Shown here one piece after another: positions 33,900 through 45,060 of a DNA stretch of 64,000 bases. Source of the stretch: Nymphaea colorata (Eukaryota; Streptophyta; Magnoliopsida; Nymphaeales; Nymphaeaceae); contig NC_045143.1 in assembly GCF_008831285.2 (NCBI RefSeq), forward strand, positions 22,446,302 through 22,510,301, read 5' to 3'. Position numbers and translations under genes: made by a program. The notes under the pieces are model-generated. The model made no database searches, was not told the DNA's origin, and was given only the letters and a program-made list of their open reading frames with translations. Within the stretch, counting starts at the first letter, position 1; each line of letters opens with the position of its first letter.

Positions 33900-35161
33900 A
33901 TTACGGGTGAAATTCAAGCAGTACATTATTATCCTTTGTAAACTTGTGTACTAAAAGAATATTTTGGTGATAGATGGCACATGCGAAAATATCTTTCACT
34001 ATGAACTTGGAATCAATATGAGAGAAAACAGAGGTACCAATATGGGTAATGTTCAAACCTTGTCCATTTTCGATGTGAACTTGATCTCCTCCATTGTAGT
34101 TGGATTGAATTGTCAAGTTGTTGAAATCAGTCGTGACATGGTGAGTGGCTCTAGAGTCAGGGTACCATTCTCCATGATCAAATGACCGATATACATCAGC
34201 GTATGTGCTTCAATAGATGGAGTGTCATCAACTTTTTGAATTTTATATAGTTTTGCATTTCAACGTACCGTGGCCAGATTGACGACATGCTTGACAAACC
34301 GTGTGACAATTTACTGCAATATGACCATTATTTCCACATGCAAAACAAGATCCAGCCTAAGTTTTGGAACAACGATCTTGAGTTTTATTGCGACCTTTGT
34401 TATGCTTAAAACGATTTCCACCAAAATTTTGGTTTTTCATAATAAAATTTGTTGATGAAGTTTCAATAGGAAGATTATCAACTTCATCCAATTGCACCTC
34501 ATGAATAAGCAACATTGCAAGAAATTCTTCCAAATTAATAGGATCGACCATAGTGTTCAATGCAGTTCTAAGAGACCCATACTCTCCTCATGGTAAACCA
34601 GTCATAATGCATGTGATCAAATCATCATTATCACCGGTTTGGATGCCAGTGCTAATTGGTGAGCAATGCTTTTTGCTCTACAGAAATATTTCGAAATAGT
34701 TTCAGCACTTTTTCTTAAATTTTGAAGTTGGTTTTTCAACTGCTGGATTCTAGCTCTTGATCGAGCAACATACATAAGCTTGAGGTCATTCCATAATTCA
34801 TAAGAGGAAGAAATTTCCACAACACAAGATCAGTTAAAGATGAAAGAATCCAACTTAATAACAGCTGATCTAATATATACCATTCATCATATTTTGGATT
34901 GAGATGCTTTAAACCATTGTTGTCATCAATCCATTCAGATGGACATGGTTGTTTACCATCTATGAATCCCATGAGATTATAACTCTTAAAGAGAGACATA
35001 AATTGAGATTCTCAAATCAAATAGTTATCCAATGCAAGCTTAATGGAAAGCAGATACTGTAAATTTGTGGGCGCAGGAAGTACTGGAAAATTCTGACCTG
35101 TAGTTTGAGATGTGTCTGGTGTAGCAGACTCTGATACATGATTGGCGTTGTTTTCAGCCAT
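33900..35161 (-). pseudogene. Copia gag and protease remnant
   Basis: Gag opens with 'MAENNANHVSESATPDTSQT', has the UBN2-like region ('YDEWYILDQLLLSWI', 'RARIQQLKNQLQNL') and a CCHC zinc knuckle CFACGNNGHIAVNC near 34330. The protease active-site region near 34160 reads WYPDSRATHHVT where D-S-G-A-T is expected, a glycine-to-arginine change. Confidence 0.85.
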
Positions 35162-35217
35162 TTTTTAATGAGCACTGGTGACAACCACAAGCTAATATTC
35201 TGCTCACTAGCAGAGAG

Positions 35218-35310
35218 AAAAGACCCACTCGACTACTTTGTTCTGAAAAGACCCACTTGACTACTTTGTTCTTGCATATGTAAAGACCCACTTGACTACT
35301 CTATTCTTGC
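35218..35310 (+). repeat. Three-copy imperfect tandem repeat
   Basis: 'aaagacccacttgactactt' with small changes occurs three times (about 35218, 35246 and 35282), just upstream of the Copia gag start in element orientation. Confidence 0.9.
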
Positions 35311-35660
35311 AGATGTTGACAGTGACAGAAGCATAAACTTGCAGCAAAAGTGGTGATTAGAATTTGAACGGGTTTGGCCTGCTCTAGTCATGGATTTTGT
35401 CAAACGTCGAACCGTTAGATTCGTACCAAAAGAGAGGTTCTTTCAGTGAAATTTTGCAGGAAAAGATTGCCGGTGGAGACAATGCCAAACGATAGAATGA
35501 AGGGCAGAAAGTAGCGGCATTGCCCTGTTCCTCTTGTTCCTTGGCAGACGAGTAGCAGTAGTTGATTCAGAGCCGACAAGCACTTGGAAGGGTGCATGAA
35601 GTCACAACACAACAACTCGACTAGGATGCATCTGTTGTTGAACATACTATTCTTATTGTG

Positions 35661-36010
35661 AACCACTTAGCTCAATTATTATTTGATACTGGTGCAACTC
35701 ATTCATTTGTTTTTTGTGAGTTTGCTCGCAAGGTTGATGTGTCACTTGTACATATGAATTTTCATTCTTGATGTGATTAAGCCATTTGGAGATACTACAA
35801 CAACACAAACACATTTACTAGATATTGTTGTAAAGGTTAGCTAATCTAGTTTTACTTGAGATGGTCGGTACAAAGTTGTCTAAGGAGTGGATTGGTTGTG
35901 AGAGCATCATGGAAAGGTATATTGTAATTTTTTTATATGTTCACTTTTTGGATCATTTAAAATTGATTTGTATTCCGTTTTCTTAGCTTATCCTATGTTT
36001 GGCAGAAAAC
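35661..36010 (+). mobile_element. Ty3/Gypsy protease-region remnant
   Basis: Plus-strand frame 'NHLAQLLFDTGATHSFVFCE', followed by 'FARKVDVSLVHMNF' and a stop. L-F-D-T-G-A-T-H-S-F is the retropepsin active site of plant Gypsy elements. Same strand as the gag fragment at 30.6 kb, about 4.8 kb away, the gap being filled by the opposite-strand Copia element. Confidence 0.75.
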
Positions 36011-36265
36011 TTCTTGTTTCAAGGTTCATTTTGCATGTCTACATGTAAAAAAAAAAAAGTATTTATAATAAGTAAAGTAAATCACATAGTCTCAAACTAG
36101 TAATTAATCACCCAATCAATGGTTGCAATGCTGAGAAACTTGTGAAACAAAAATTCTCAGACTAGTATCAACTACTCAATCAATGTGCACATTGAAAAGG
36201 AAATTGGAAATTCTAGCAGCTATATTCTAAACAATGCAAACTACATTCTAAACAAGAGTATCAAC

Positions 36266-36370
36266 TACGGGTGGGCATCAGGCCGGGCCGGGTCGGCCGT
36301 CGGGGCCCGAAGCACACGGGCCCAGGCCCGGCCCGATATCCCGGGTCCCGGCCCGGCCTGACCCGTTTGA
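36266..36370 (+). mobile_element. GGGCCCGGCCC-rich element head
   Basis: 'gggtgggcatcaggccgggc' and following GGCCCG words match the left end of the hAT-type MITE at 45370 (GGTGGGCATC). No right end is found; the G-rich minisatellite follows, so it may be truncated. Confidence 0.4.
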
Positions 36371-36489
36371 GCATTCATTCGACGGCCGCGCTCGTCATCC
36401 GTCGAGTCGAACCCAACGAAACGTCACCGTTTGAGTCGACGGCGCGGATGATCCTCCGGCAGTCATCCAGCGTTAGAGTCACGGTCGCC

Positions 36490-36995
36490 GTCGAAGACGC
36501 GGAAGGGGGAGCGGGAGACGGGGGACGGGGACTGGGGGAGCGGGAGGGGGAGACGGAGACGGAGACGGGAGAGGGGGACGGGGGGAGCGGGAGAAGGGAG
36601 ACGGGGGAGCGGGAGCGGGAGACGAGGGGGAGGGGGAGCCGGAGACGGGAGAGGGGGACTGGGGGAGCGGGAGCGGGAGACGGGGGAGGGGGAGCGGGAG
36701 CGGGAGACGGGGGAGGGGGAGCGGGAGAGGGAGGGGGACTGGGAGGGAGAGGACGGAGGGGGAGGGGGTGGGGGAGCGCCCGGAGCGGGAGACGCAGGGG
36801 GACGGGTTGGGGGAGCGGGAGACGGAGGGAGACGCGGAAGGGGAGGGGGAGGGGGTTGGGGGAGACGGAGGGGGTTGGGGGAGTGGGAGACGCGGAAGAT
36901 GGAAGGGAGACGGAGGGGGTGGGGGAGCGGGAGACGCGGAAGAGGGAGGGGAGACGGAGGGGGTGGGGGAGCGGGAGACGCGGGAGGGGGAGCAG
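36490..36995 (+). repeat. G/A-rich minisatellite, about 0.5 kb
   Basis: Irregular arrays of short words such as 'gggggagcgggagacg' and 'gacggagggggtgggggagc'. The plus strand is overwhelmingly G and A with isolated C and very few T. Dozens of G3-G6 runs make it a strong G-quadruplex/triplex candidate. The long open frames across it encode only Gly/Arg/Glu repeats and are not credible genes. Confidence 0.92.
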
Positions 36996-37465
36996 GATAG
37001 GAAAGGTCAGCCGGTCAATTAGTGGGCAGAGAGAAATCTAAAGAGAGTATTGTTCATTCACCAAGCGTATTATTTGATGTCTATGTTTTGTAAGTAAAGG
37101 CCAGCCTTGTAAAGGGACAAGGGCGAGAGGCTTTGAAGGGGAGAACGACATGTCACAACCCAAGTTTAGTGGTTGAAGGCCAATAAAGGGATAAACTGGT
37201 GGAAGCTCCCTGCAGTTACGATCAGTTTCTAGTTTCTGGCCTTCTCTGCAACCCCAACCTCAGCCAAAGACATACACAGACTCCATGAAGATATACTTCT
37301 TCCTTTCCTCTTCTCCTGTATGACTGATATTTCACTACATACAATTCTTTCTCGGCTTGTTCTCATATAATAGAGAAAGCTTGCGGATACTTCTGATTCA
37401 TAGAGGAAGAAAGAAAAAAAAATTGTGTTGTAAATTAGCCATTATATATATCTACATAGACGAGA

Positions 37466-40400
37466 ATGGAATATCTCAGACATATTCTTTGCTTTTGCTT
37501 ATTCGTTGGTGGTGCCATTGCGAGTTCATCTGTGAACAACGTTGATGATTTTGGTGCAATAGGAGATGGACACAATGTCGATACAAAGGCAAGTATTATT
37601 TGTTCCTCATTTGCTGGTCAATTTTTGCTTCATCAATTTTTCGGGTTAACTTTTCTTCTTCTTTTGGGGGTTCCCTTTGACTTTCAACACTTTGGCAGCC
37701 ATTTTTTGGTTTCCTTAATTTGTGATTGTCATTAATGTCTTTAGGACTCCATTAAAGAGAGTTTAGTTTCAGTTTTTCCTCTCAAATTCCTTCACAAACC
37801 GCCATCCTAATCTTAATCGACCATGGTGCAATATGCTTGTGATATTCTCTTCTTCTTCCCTGCTTGGGGTCTTCTCCTATTCATGTTTGATCATGATGAG
37901 AATGATGTTCGCTTCAATTGACGAATTTCAGACCAGTTGATAACCTTCTTGATCAAACTTCAGAGCTTCTACTCATGCTCAGATCGCTTCTTGACCATAA
38001 TCAAAAGACTATATCTTGGAATTAAGGTTTAATTAAATTGATTTTGTTAATCGATCGAAACTAGATTGTTTCTTATTCTTTTCTCCGTGTTGAGTACTGC
38101 AGGCGTTTTTGGCAGCATGGAACGAGACGTGTGGGTCGACGGGCAATCCAACGCTGCTGATCCCATCAGGCAAAACGTACTTTGTAGGGCCGGTAACGTT
38201 CTCGGGGCCGTGCAAGGCCGACTCTATCACAGTGCAAGTGGACGGCACCGTGATGGCGTCCACAGATTTACACTTGTTCGGAGAGGAATGGGTGCTCTTT
38301 GGCTGGCTCAACAACCTGGTGGTCACCGGTAAAGGCACTTTCGACGGCCAGGGATCTTCCGCTTGGCCCTACAACGTCTGCCCATTCAGATCAAAATGCA
38401 AGATCCTACCATGCGTAATCTCCCTCTCTTCCCTCTCTCTCCCTCTCTCTCGGTCGGAGTTGATCGATCTTAGATTCTCTCAAAGTGGAGTTTGGTTTCC
38501 ATGTTCGCGGTCCAACACAATATTAATCAAGTGTTTGATTGGTGGGGATATCTTGAAGAGGTCAAGTTCTTTCATTTTTTCCCTATCTACAGGGCCTAGG
38601 GCTGATTCAGGATCTTTATGGGGAGTGCTACATCCTTTAATTAGAGTATTGTACATCAAATGTTTTCGGTCTAAGGAAATAATACTCGGAGGAATAAGTC
38701 TCATGACTGAATTTTCATTGGCATGCCATATAATTAGTTATGCTATATCCTTTACAACAGAAGACATTTTAATTTTCTGTAAAATATGACTTTTAACTTC
38801 ACCTTTTATAAATTTTTTTTTTTTATATTCTGATCAATTTCATGGGAGGCATCTTGATAATTTAAATGCTTTGCGTTATTTATACAAATTAAGAGAAATT
38901 TTCACCTCAGTGATGACTTTTCTTGGAGGACTTTATGGCGATGGACAACAAGATGCATACAGATCGTGGAATCTTTGCCCCCATAAAGTGAATTGGTGCT
39001 GCAATGAATAGATTTGCAGCCAAGCCAGTGGATGTCACGTCTTCATTCATGTTTAGGAACTTCAATGATCAAACTCTTAGAAATCAAATGGGCCTTGCCA
39101 TTAGGCCATTTTCAGCCCAAATGGTGTAGTTGGTGTGGGCAGTGGCTTACCCCAGCCAAGAAGTAGCTCCGCTACTAGAGCCAGGTGTAGTCATGTGGAG
39201 ACAGTTGCCCACACGGATCACCCTACTTGAGCCAGGAGTGATAACTTTATTCACATATCAGTGTTCTTACATAATTTGATTGTTTAATTTTTATATGATA
39301 AGAAAGCATGTATGCATGTCCTTACAAATTTCTGGCAACGCGTGCAACTGATGGTGTTGTTGCAGTCTCTCAAGTTCGCGTACACGAACAATACAGTGGT
39401 GAGCGGGATAACATCACTGAACAGCAAATTCTTCCATTATGCGCTCTTGGATAACACCAACTTCAACGCTTACAATCTCAGAATCACAGCACCAAACGAG
39501 AGCCCCAACACGGACGGGATACACCTGGAAAGATGCCGCGGGGTGAGTATCGTCGATAGCCAGATTGGCACCGGCGACGACTGCATCTCCATCGGACCCG
39601 GGAACTCCGACGTGCTGGTGAAGAACATCAAGTGCGGACCAGGGCACGGGATCAGGTAAGGAGAAATTACAGATTTGCTGAAAGAATCTGTAGGCATGGA
39701 GGTGGAGCAGTTCATGAACTGATCAGTATTCCTATTGTTGTTGGCAACTCTGGTACTAGACCAGAAGCCCAGCTTGACAAGTTCAAGCTAGTTTTTACAT
39801 CAAGATTTTAAATTGAAGCTTTATTGAATTAATTTGTAAGGTAATTTTTTAAAAAGGAACACATGACTACTCTATTGTGAACCTGCCTCAAAAAACACTT
39901 GTTATAGGGCCGTGTGAATTTGCTCTATCTTTTGGGACAGTAACTGAGTGCTAATCTTGCGAAACAGCGGGTAGAGCCAATGGGTTGGGTTGGAACTTGA
40001 ACTCTTGAACTCTTTACCAGGCAGTGGGTCAAGGGAGCCAATGGATTGGGTTGGAACCTGGACTCTCTACGAGGCGGTGGGTCTTTCCACTCCCCCGAAA
40101 GGTCAATATTTAGCAAGATAGGCAACTCAATTTGAAAATTTTATCTGCATCTTCTTCTCTTAAAATCCATCTTAATAGTAGGAGCACTATTTATATATGC
40201 ACTGACAGTGCATATATGAGGATCCCATTTGAGATTATGGCGAAAACGCTGGGCATCCATGGATAGGAATTTTCCATATCAAATATGACTAATAGGTTTT
40301 CTTTCTTACCAGCTCAACTACAACACATCATATCATTTCATGTAGATTACTAAATATAATATGAGGCTTATGATGTAAAACTCTAAAGAAATATTGTGAG

Positions 40401-41095
40401 TATTAGTGTGTCTATTTGGTTGTATGAACTGTATCAATTTGTTGTGGAATCGCCCTCCAATTAACGTTAAGGTGGTGGGGGCCGTTTGCTTGGAACAGTG
40501 TGGGCAGTTTGGGCAAGTACCCAGAGGAAGGGAACGTGGAAGGACTGCTGGTGACGGACTGCAAGCTGACAGGCACCCTGAATGGGGTGAGGATCAAGAC
40601 ATGGGAGGGCTCCCCAACCAGCACCGTCGCCAGCAACGTGACCTTCGACAACATTTTCATGAATGGCGTTTCCAACCCCATCGTCATCGACCAGACCTAC
40701 TGCCCCTACACCAGCTGCCCCAAATCGGTAAATGACTTTTCTTCCCTTGTATATATATATATATATACATTGAGAGTTAGAACGGCCGCGCCTGGCTGTT
40801 GATAAGAACAAGTAGTTGAAGCGAGCGATCGAACGGCCACTCACTCTTAACCATATCTGAATCATGGCAGTCCCCTTCACGCGTCAAGATCCAGGGCGTT
40901 ACCTTCAGCAACATTCGGGGGTCATCGGCGACGGAAATGGCAGTGATGATGCAGTGCAGCGAGGGCTTCCCCTGCCAGGACGTCAATCTGAAAGATGTCC
41001 AGCTCCAGTACTCGGCCGGAACAGCAAAAGCCAGCTGCCTCAACGTCCGCGCCAACTATAGCGGCGTCCAAGTCCCGCCTCCTTGCAGTAATTAG
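37466..41095 (+). CDS. Exopolygalacturonase 1 (GH28)
   Basis: Secreted pectin-degrading enzyme of glycoside hydrolase family 28, pollen-type exopolygalacturonase clade, removing galacturonic acid from homogalacturonan ends in the cell wall. Exons 37466-37588, 38103-38414, 39366-39655, 40499-40727, 40871-41095 give 392 residues. N-terminal signal peptide ('ILCFCLFVGGAIASS'), then 'DDFGAIGDG'. All four GH28 signatures are present: NTD 193-195, DD 216-217 in GTGDDC, GHG 238-240 in CGPGHGIS, RIK 273-275; it ends 'VQVPPPCSN'. Intron 1 starts with GC (AAG|GCAAGT) instead of GT; only this choice joins 'VDTK' to 'AFLAAWNETC' in frame, as in the two downstream paralogues. It is the most diverged of the three (exon lengths 123/312/290/229/225). 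No inactivating change is seen. Confidence 0.93.
39960..40085 (+). repeat. Imperfect tandem duplication in intron 3 of exopolygalacturonase 1
   Basis: 'gagccaatgggttgggttgg ... aggcagtgggtc' at about 39974 is repeated as 'gagccaatggattgggttgg ... aggcggtgggtc' at about 40036, unit roughly 60 bases. Confidence 0.85.
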
Positions 41096-42489
41096 TATGG
41101 CGTCGTTGTTGTGCGACTTTGTAGGTATCCACGGCTTAGTGGGGATTAAAATGATGTAGTTGCACGAGATCCTCCTTCAAACTTTTTTTTTTTCCCTTTT
41201 CTATGTTGATTTTAGTCCTTGGAGTACCTTTTTCAGGTATCTGCGGAAGAAATCGTTTTTCGTTGGTTTCTTGTGTACCGAAGGTTTACTTAATCAATTA
41301 TTCTACAGTTTTGAGCAATCGTAAGCTCTGTTTCTTTATTGAGGAGGAGAGGGAGAGAGGGTAGCGCTTAAACTCCCTCCAACACTAGCTCAAGAAATCA
41401 ACACTCTTCTATAACATTAGGATAGTACTCTCAGGAATCAAATTGAAGACAAGATTAACACACGCCACACAATCCAACCAGCATCACTTGGTCTCTATTT
41501 CCTCATTGACAGGTGTCAAATCTCTCCCCCTCTCTCTCTAGTCCTATACAAAGCAGAAGTGTGTGGCTGTTTACTTGCAAGCGAAAGTTCCGCCAGTTAT
41601 AAAATGCCAATATATTTGTGGCTTATTGGATATAATATGGGGACTCCATTTGATAAATCTGAGATCTAAAGTTCATGGACTGATGGATTTGATGTAGCAA
41701 AAAGAATCTACGTGCACATAAATCAATATAATTTAGCAAAGAATTTCATCTCAAGACTTTAGATTGGTACTGGAATTAACGAAACTTGCCACTTGCTAGT
41801 CATATTAGAGAGTTGAGCGGCTGATCTTATGTCCAAGAATTTCAAGAATCTTGGAGATCACACAACAAGAAGACACGTTTATAGACGTAACCGAAAGTGT
41901 GGCTAACAACTGAAAAAGGCAGTTGCTAATTGTTTTTAGCCAAATTTAAAACTGTGGCTAAAAATATTAGAAACCACGGCCGTATTGCAAACGCGTCGTG
42001 CTCACCATGTCTCCCCTGCCGCCAGACCAGCTGTGATTCATTTATTCTTTCATTTTCCCTTTCCGAGGCAGACATAGGAACAAACAATGATCCGCCGACT
42101 TCATTTTTGTCTCTTCTTAAGGTACTCTTTCTCTATATTGAGTTGGGTGCATGCGTCGTTCACACAAAGTGAAATTTTTTATAAAGTAATAGACATTTTA
42201 GAGTTTTTCACCTTTTCACAATCCTTTTTACCTTTTTAAAAAGTTTCTTTTAGGAGTGCTTTGTTCTTTCTCTCTGACAATCTCTTCTCTCTCGACTAAA
42301 ATGTATCCCAGTTTCATGGACGAGTTTCATCTTTTTTCTTGTTTTATGTTTCGACCTATCTGATGTACACCCACTTTCTCTTTTAAGGTCTGGTTTTTCT
42401 TCATATGCTCACAAATAAGGAACATTCCTGACTAGGGCTTGTGCGGTGGACAATAACCAAGGTGGCTATAGACAAAGATATTTTTAGCA
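41096..42489. other. Spacer after exopolygalacturonase 1
   Basis: 3' UTR of the first polygalacturonase, then AT-rich DNA without recognised genes or transposon protein traces. No long frame with family motifs. Confidence 0.5.
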
Positions 42490-43101
42490 ATAGCAAGTCT
42501 CCCTGGGGGTTGCTATAAGCTAGCCTTGCTACAGGTCTCATGCCCACAGGGCAATACATCAGTTGTTGGCAATGATATGAGTCGACCCCAGCTTGCATCC
42601 TGCTGCGTATATATAGTTCAATTAGTTCAATGGTAACGAGGACCTTCTAACTTATGATAGTTCGTCACTGTTGTGACCTGCTCAAAGTCTCCAAAATCAA
42701 TTTTCATGAAAGTCTTGTGATTCCTGAAGCAGGAATGTGCCTAAGAAACACAACATATAGATATAATAAAACAACACACAGGGGCATTCACTAGCATGAA
42801 TCAAGTCACAAAGCAGAAGCAAAGGTGATGATATACATTAATGAGAAACCACAGTAAAACATAGAAAAGCTAACTGCAAGCAATGTAGTTTGGTTGTTCT
42901 AGAACTCATAGTCCTAGCAGGAAATGGTTACATAAGTTCTAGCACGAAATGGTTACAGAAGCAGGCCCTCAGTTTTGACAAGCTGGAAAAATATAACACC
43001 ATAAGCAAATGTGTTGAAACAGCAATGAGGACAAAACAAGGACAAAAATGACAAAAATAATCTTAGGCAGGGTAGCTATTCAATATTCGAAACCATTAGC
43101 A
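42490..43101 (+). repeat. 0.6-kb direct duplication, copy 1
   Basis: Starts 'atagcaagtctccctggggg', runs through 'catcctgctgcgtatatata' and ends near 'ctattcaatattcgaaac'. The second copy (43698-44289) is nearly identical, with scattered substitutions and a few small indels, so the duplication is fairly recent. Confidence 0.95.
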
Positions 43102-43109
43102 ATAGCAAG

Positions 43110-43697
43110 CAATGTCACCTGGGTGCGTTTCCCAGGAGCTCGCACCAGCACCGGGTGCTTTGTGGGTGCGGGTGCACTCCAGGTGCGCACCCAAACCGCA
43201 CCCGATGATGAGGCGCACCCAAACCGCACCCAGGGGAGTTGGATCAAGTTCCGAGTCGAATCCAAATCCAAACCAAGTTTATTGGTTGTATGGTTTGGAT
43301 CTGGATATGATTTCAGGATGAAACCAGATTAAAAATCCACAAAATCAAATCCCCGTCGGCCGGGGCATCTAATTTAATACATCTATAGATATATTATATG
43401 TTCTCTTTTCTCTTTAAAAAAAAACGATACAGGACTAAAGAATGGTGACTTTCATAAAACGATCTGTTTGCCTTTTTTTCAAACATTTCTTTTTTGATTT
43501 TTTCCCACTATCATAAAAATGTATAATTTTAATTGTGTTATTCAATTTCTCCGAAAAATTAATAATAATAATAATAATATTAATATTAATAAAATATCTT
43601 CACCGCACCGCCGCACCTAATTTTTTTGAGATGTGCCGCACCGGCACCCGCACCCGCACTGGCACCGGCACCGGCACCCCGCATTCAGGTGACATAG
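43110..43697. mobile_element. Non-autonomous hAT-like element with 18-bp TIRs and 8-bp TSD
   Basis: Left terminus CAATGTCACCTGGGTGCG (43110-43127); reverse complement of the right terminus CTATGTCACCTGAATGCG (43680-43697): 15 of 18 match. Both sides are flanked by the 8-base direct repeat ATAGCAAG (43102-43109 and 43698-43705), the target duplication length of hAT transposons. Subterminal regions are GCACC-rich repeats and the core is AT-rich. No transposase is encoded in its 588 bases. hAT assignment is an inference from TSD length and architecture. Confidence 0.8.
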
Positions 43698-44289
43698 ATA
43701 GCAAGTTTCCCTAGGGGTTGCTATAAGCTAGCCTTGCTACAGGTCTCATGCCCACAGGGCAATACATCAGTTGTTGGCAATGATATGAGTCGACCCCAGC
43801 TTGCATCCTGCTGCGTATATATAGTTCAATTAGTTCAATGGTAACGAGGACCTTCTAACTTATGATAGTTCGTCACTGTTGTGACCTGCTCAAAGGCTCC
43901 AAAATCAATTTTCATGAAAGTCTTGTGATTCCTGAAGCAGGAATGTGCCTATGAATCACACAACATATAGATATAATAAAACAACACACGGGCATTCACT
44001 AGCATGAATCAAGTCACAAAGCAGAAGCAAAGGTGATGATATACATTAATGAGCAACCACAGTAAAACATAGAAAAGCTAACTGCAAGCAATGTAGTTTG
44101 GTTGTTCTAGAACTCATAGTCCTAGCAGGAAATGGTTACATAAGTTCTAGCACGAAATGGTTACAGAAGCAGGCCCCCAGTTTGACAAGCTGGAAAAATA
44201 TAACACCATAAGCAAATGTGTTGAAACTGCAATGTGGACAAAAATGACAAAAATAATCTTAGGCAGGGTAGCTATTCAATATTCGAAAC
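43698..44289 (+). repeat. 0.6-kb direct duplication, copy 2
   Basis: Second copy of the 42490 unit, beginning with ATAGCAAG immediately after the hAT-like element and ending 'attcaatattcgaaac'. Confidence 0.95.
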
Positions 44290-44370
44290 AGAAACCAAGT
44301 TCAAATCAAGCTTCACCTGATATCTATTAGAGAGTAAGCCTGCATATGGTCATCTTGAGGAGAACCAACT

Positions 44371-45060
44371 TGCAGTGGCTCCAGGCCCAATTGCGCCAGT
44401 GTGGAGAGGATATGAAAGCTTACATGCACATTGTGCTCATTGACTTATGGTTATCTGTGTCGTCAAGTATGTATTCCACATCTTGAATGCAAAACAAGTA
44501 TTTGTAGGTTTTCTGATGGTTCACTCAATCAAAATTTATTCTGTAGGCAAAAGGTGATCACCACAGAAATGCCCGCATTATACCTGTCTCCGCTTATGTG
44601 ACAAATCCAGCCATCAGCCATGTGCGGGATGAAAATTGTTGCAGTTGGCACTGATGCAAAGGGGAATTGCAAAGGGGAATATCAACATAGAGGAGTTGAG
44701 AACAACTGCTTAAGCCAACCGGGACAACCTCTCAAATCTAATGGTACATGTTGTCCATCTTCATTTCTTATCTAAAATCCATATCTAGAGCTTGACAGAT
44801 TCAGTTTCATATCCAGGGATATGGTTCCTTTCTTGAAATCTTAAGAGAGATTTCCATATGCTGATTACTGTGAATAAATTATTAAATGAAGGTTGCATAA
44901 CTCAGCTTGTTTACATGAAACAGGTTACATATCCTTCAACTCATGGAATCTTTAAATTGGGCGAGCATTCATGAGATTTGCAGAATAATTAATGAAAATG
45001 GGGGTCAAGTTTATATGGATGGCCCTAACATGAATGCTTATGTACACTTCCTCTATAAAT
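44371..45060 (+). pseudogene. Glycine decarboxylase P-protein (GLDP) gene fragment
   Basis: Decayed copy of part of the PLP-dependent P-protein of the mitochondrial glycine cleavage complex. Recognisable pieces: a damaged 'QPN...GEYA' exon near 44382; 'GDHHRNARIIPVSAYVTNPA' near 44550; DNA for 'VAVGTDAKGN' and 'NIEELR' in shifted frames near 44640-44690; 'VTYPSTHGI' near 44925; '[20 protein letters not shown]' near 44970, then 'NAYV'. Frameshifts and stops separate them. An intron-like stretch with donor (atg|gtacat) near 44743 and acceptor (acag|gtt) near 44923 is retained, so the copy came from genomic DNA rather than a processed mRNA. The PLP lysine region that follows in the family is missing. 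Confidence 0.85.

Larger units (their letters stand above)
31217..35161 (-). mobile_element. Degenerate Ty1/Copia retrotransposon (gag-PR-INT-RT-RH)
   Basis: Read right to left on the minus strand, the domain order gag, protease, integrase, reverse transcriptase, RNase H is that of Ty1/Copia. The presumed gag start is the ATG at 35161. Many stops and frameshifts show that it cannot produce a polyprotein. Paired LTRs were looked for: sequence left of 31216 and right of 35162 is not visibly alike, so the LTRs are lost or strongly diverged. The left flank contains 'atgtggttcgactcaagaat', like the LTR/3' region of Copia elements. Confidence 0.9.
36011..37465. other. Spacer and promoter side of the first polygalacturonase
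   Basis: Apart from the GC-rich block listed separately no gene is seen. The roughly 420 bases before 37466 are the likely promoter and leader, with AT-rich words such as 'tcatataatag' near 37366, but no decisive TATA box. Confidence 0.4.

Noticed and set aside
36271-37041. 256-codon open frame in the G-rich block
   Set aside because: It is a direct translation of the purine minisatellite (Gly/Arg/Glu/Thr repeats); no start context, no domain, and several frames are open at once.
40467-40880. 137-codon antisense frame over exons 4-5 of exopolygalacturonase 1
   Set aside because: It overlaps exons with conserved GH28 motifs on the plus strand; an antisense shadow with SSR-derived residues.
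42490-44289. The 0.6-kb direct repeats as LTRs of a small retroelement
   Set aside because: They do not start TG and end CA, no primer-binding site or polypurine tract adjoins them, and the DNA between them is fully explained by a TIR element with its own target duplication.
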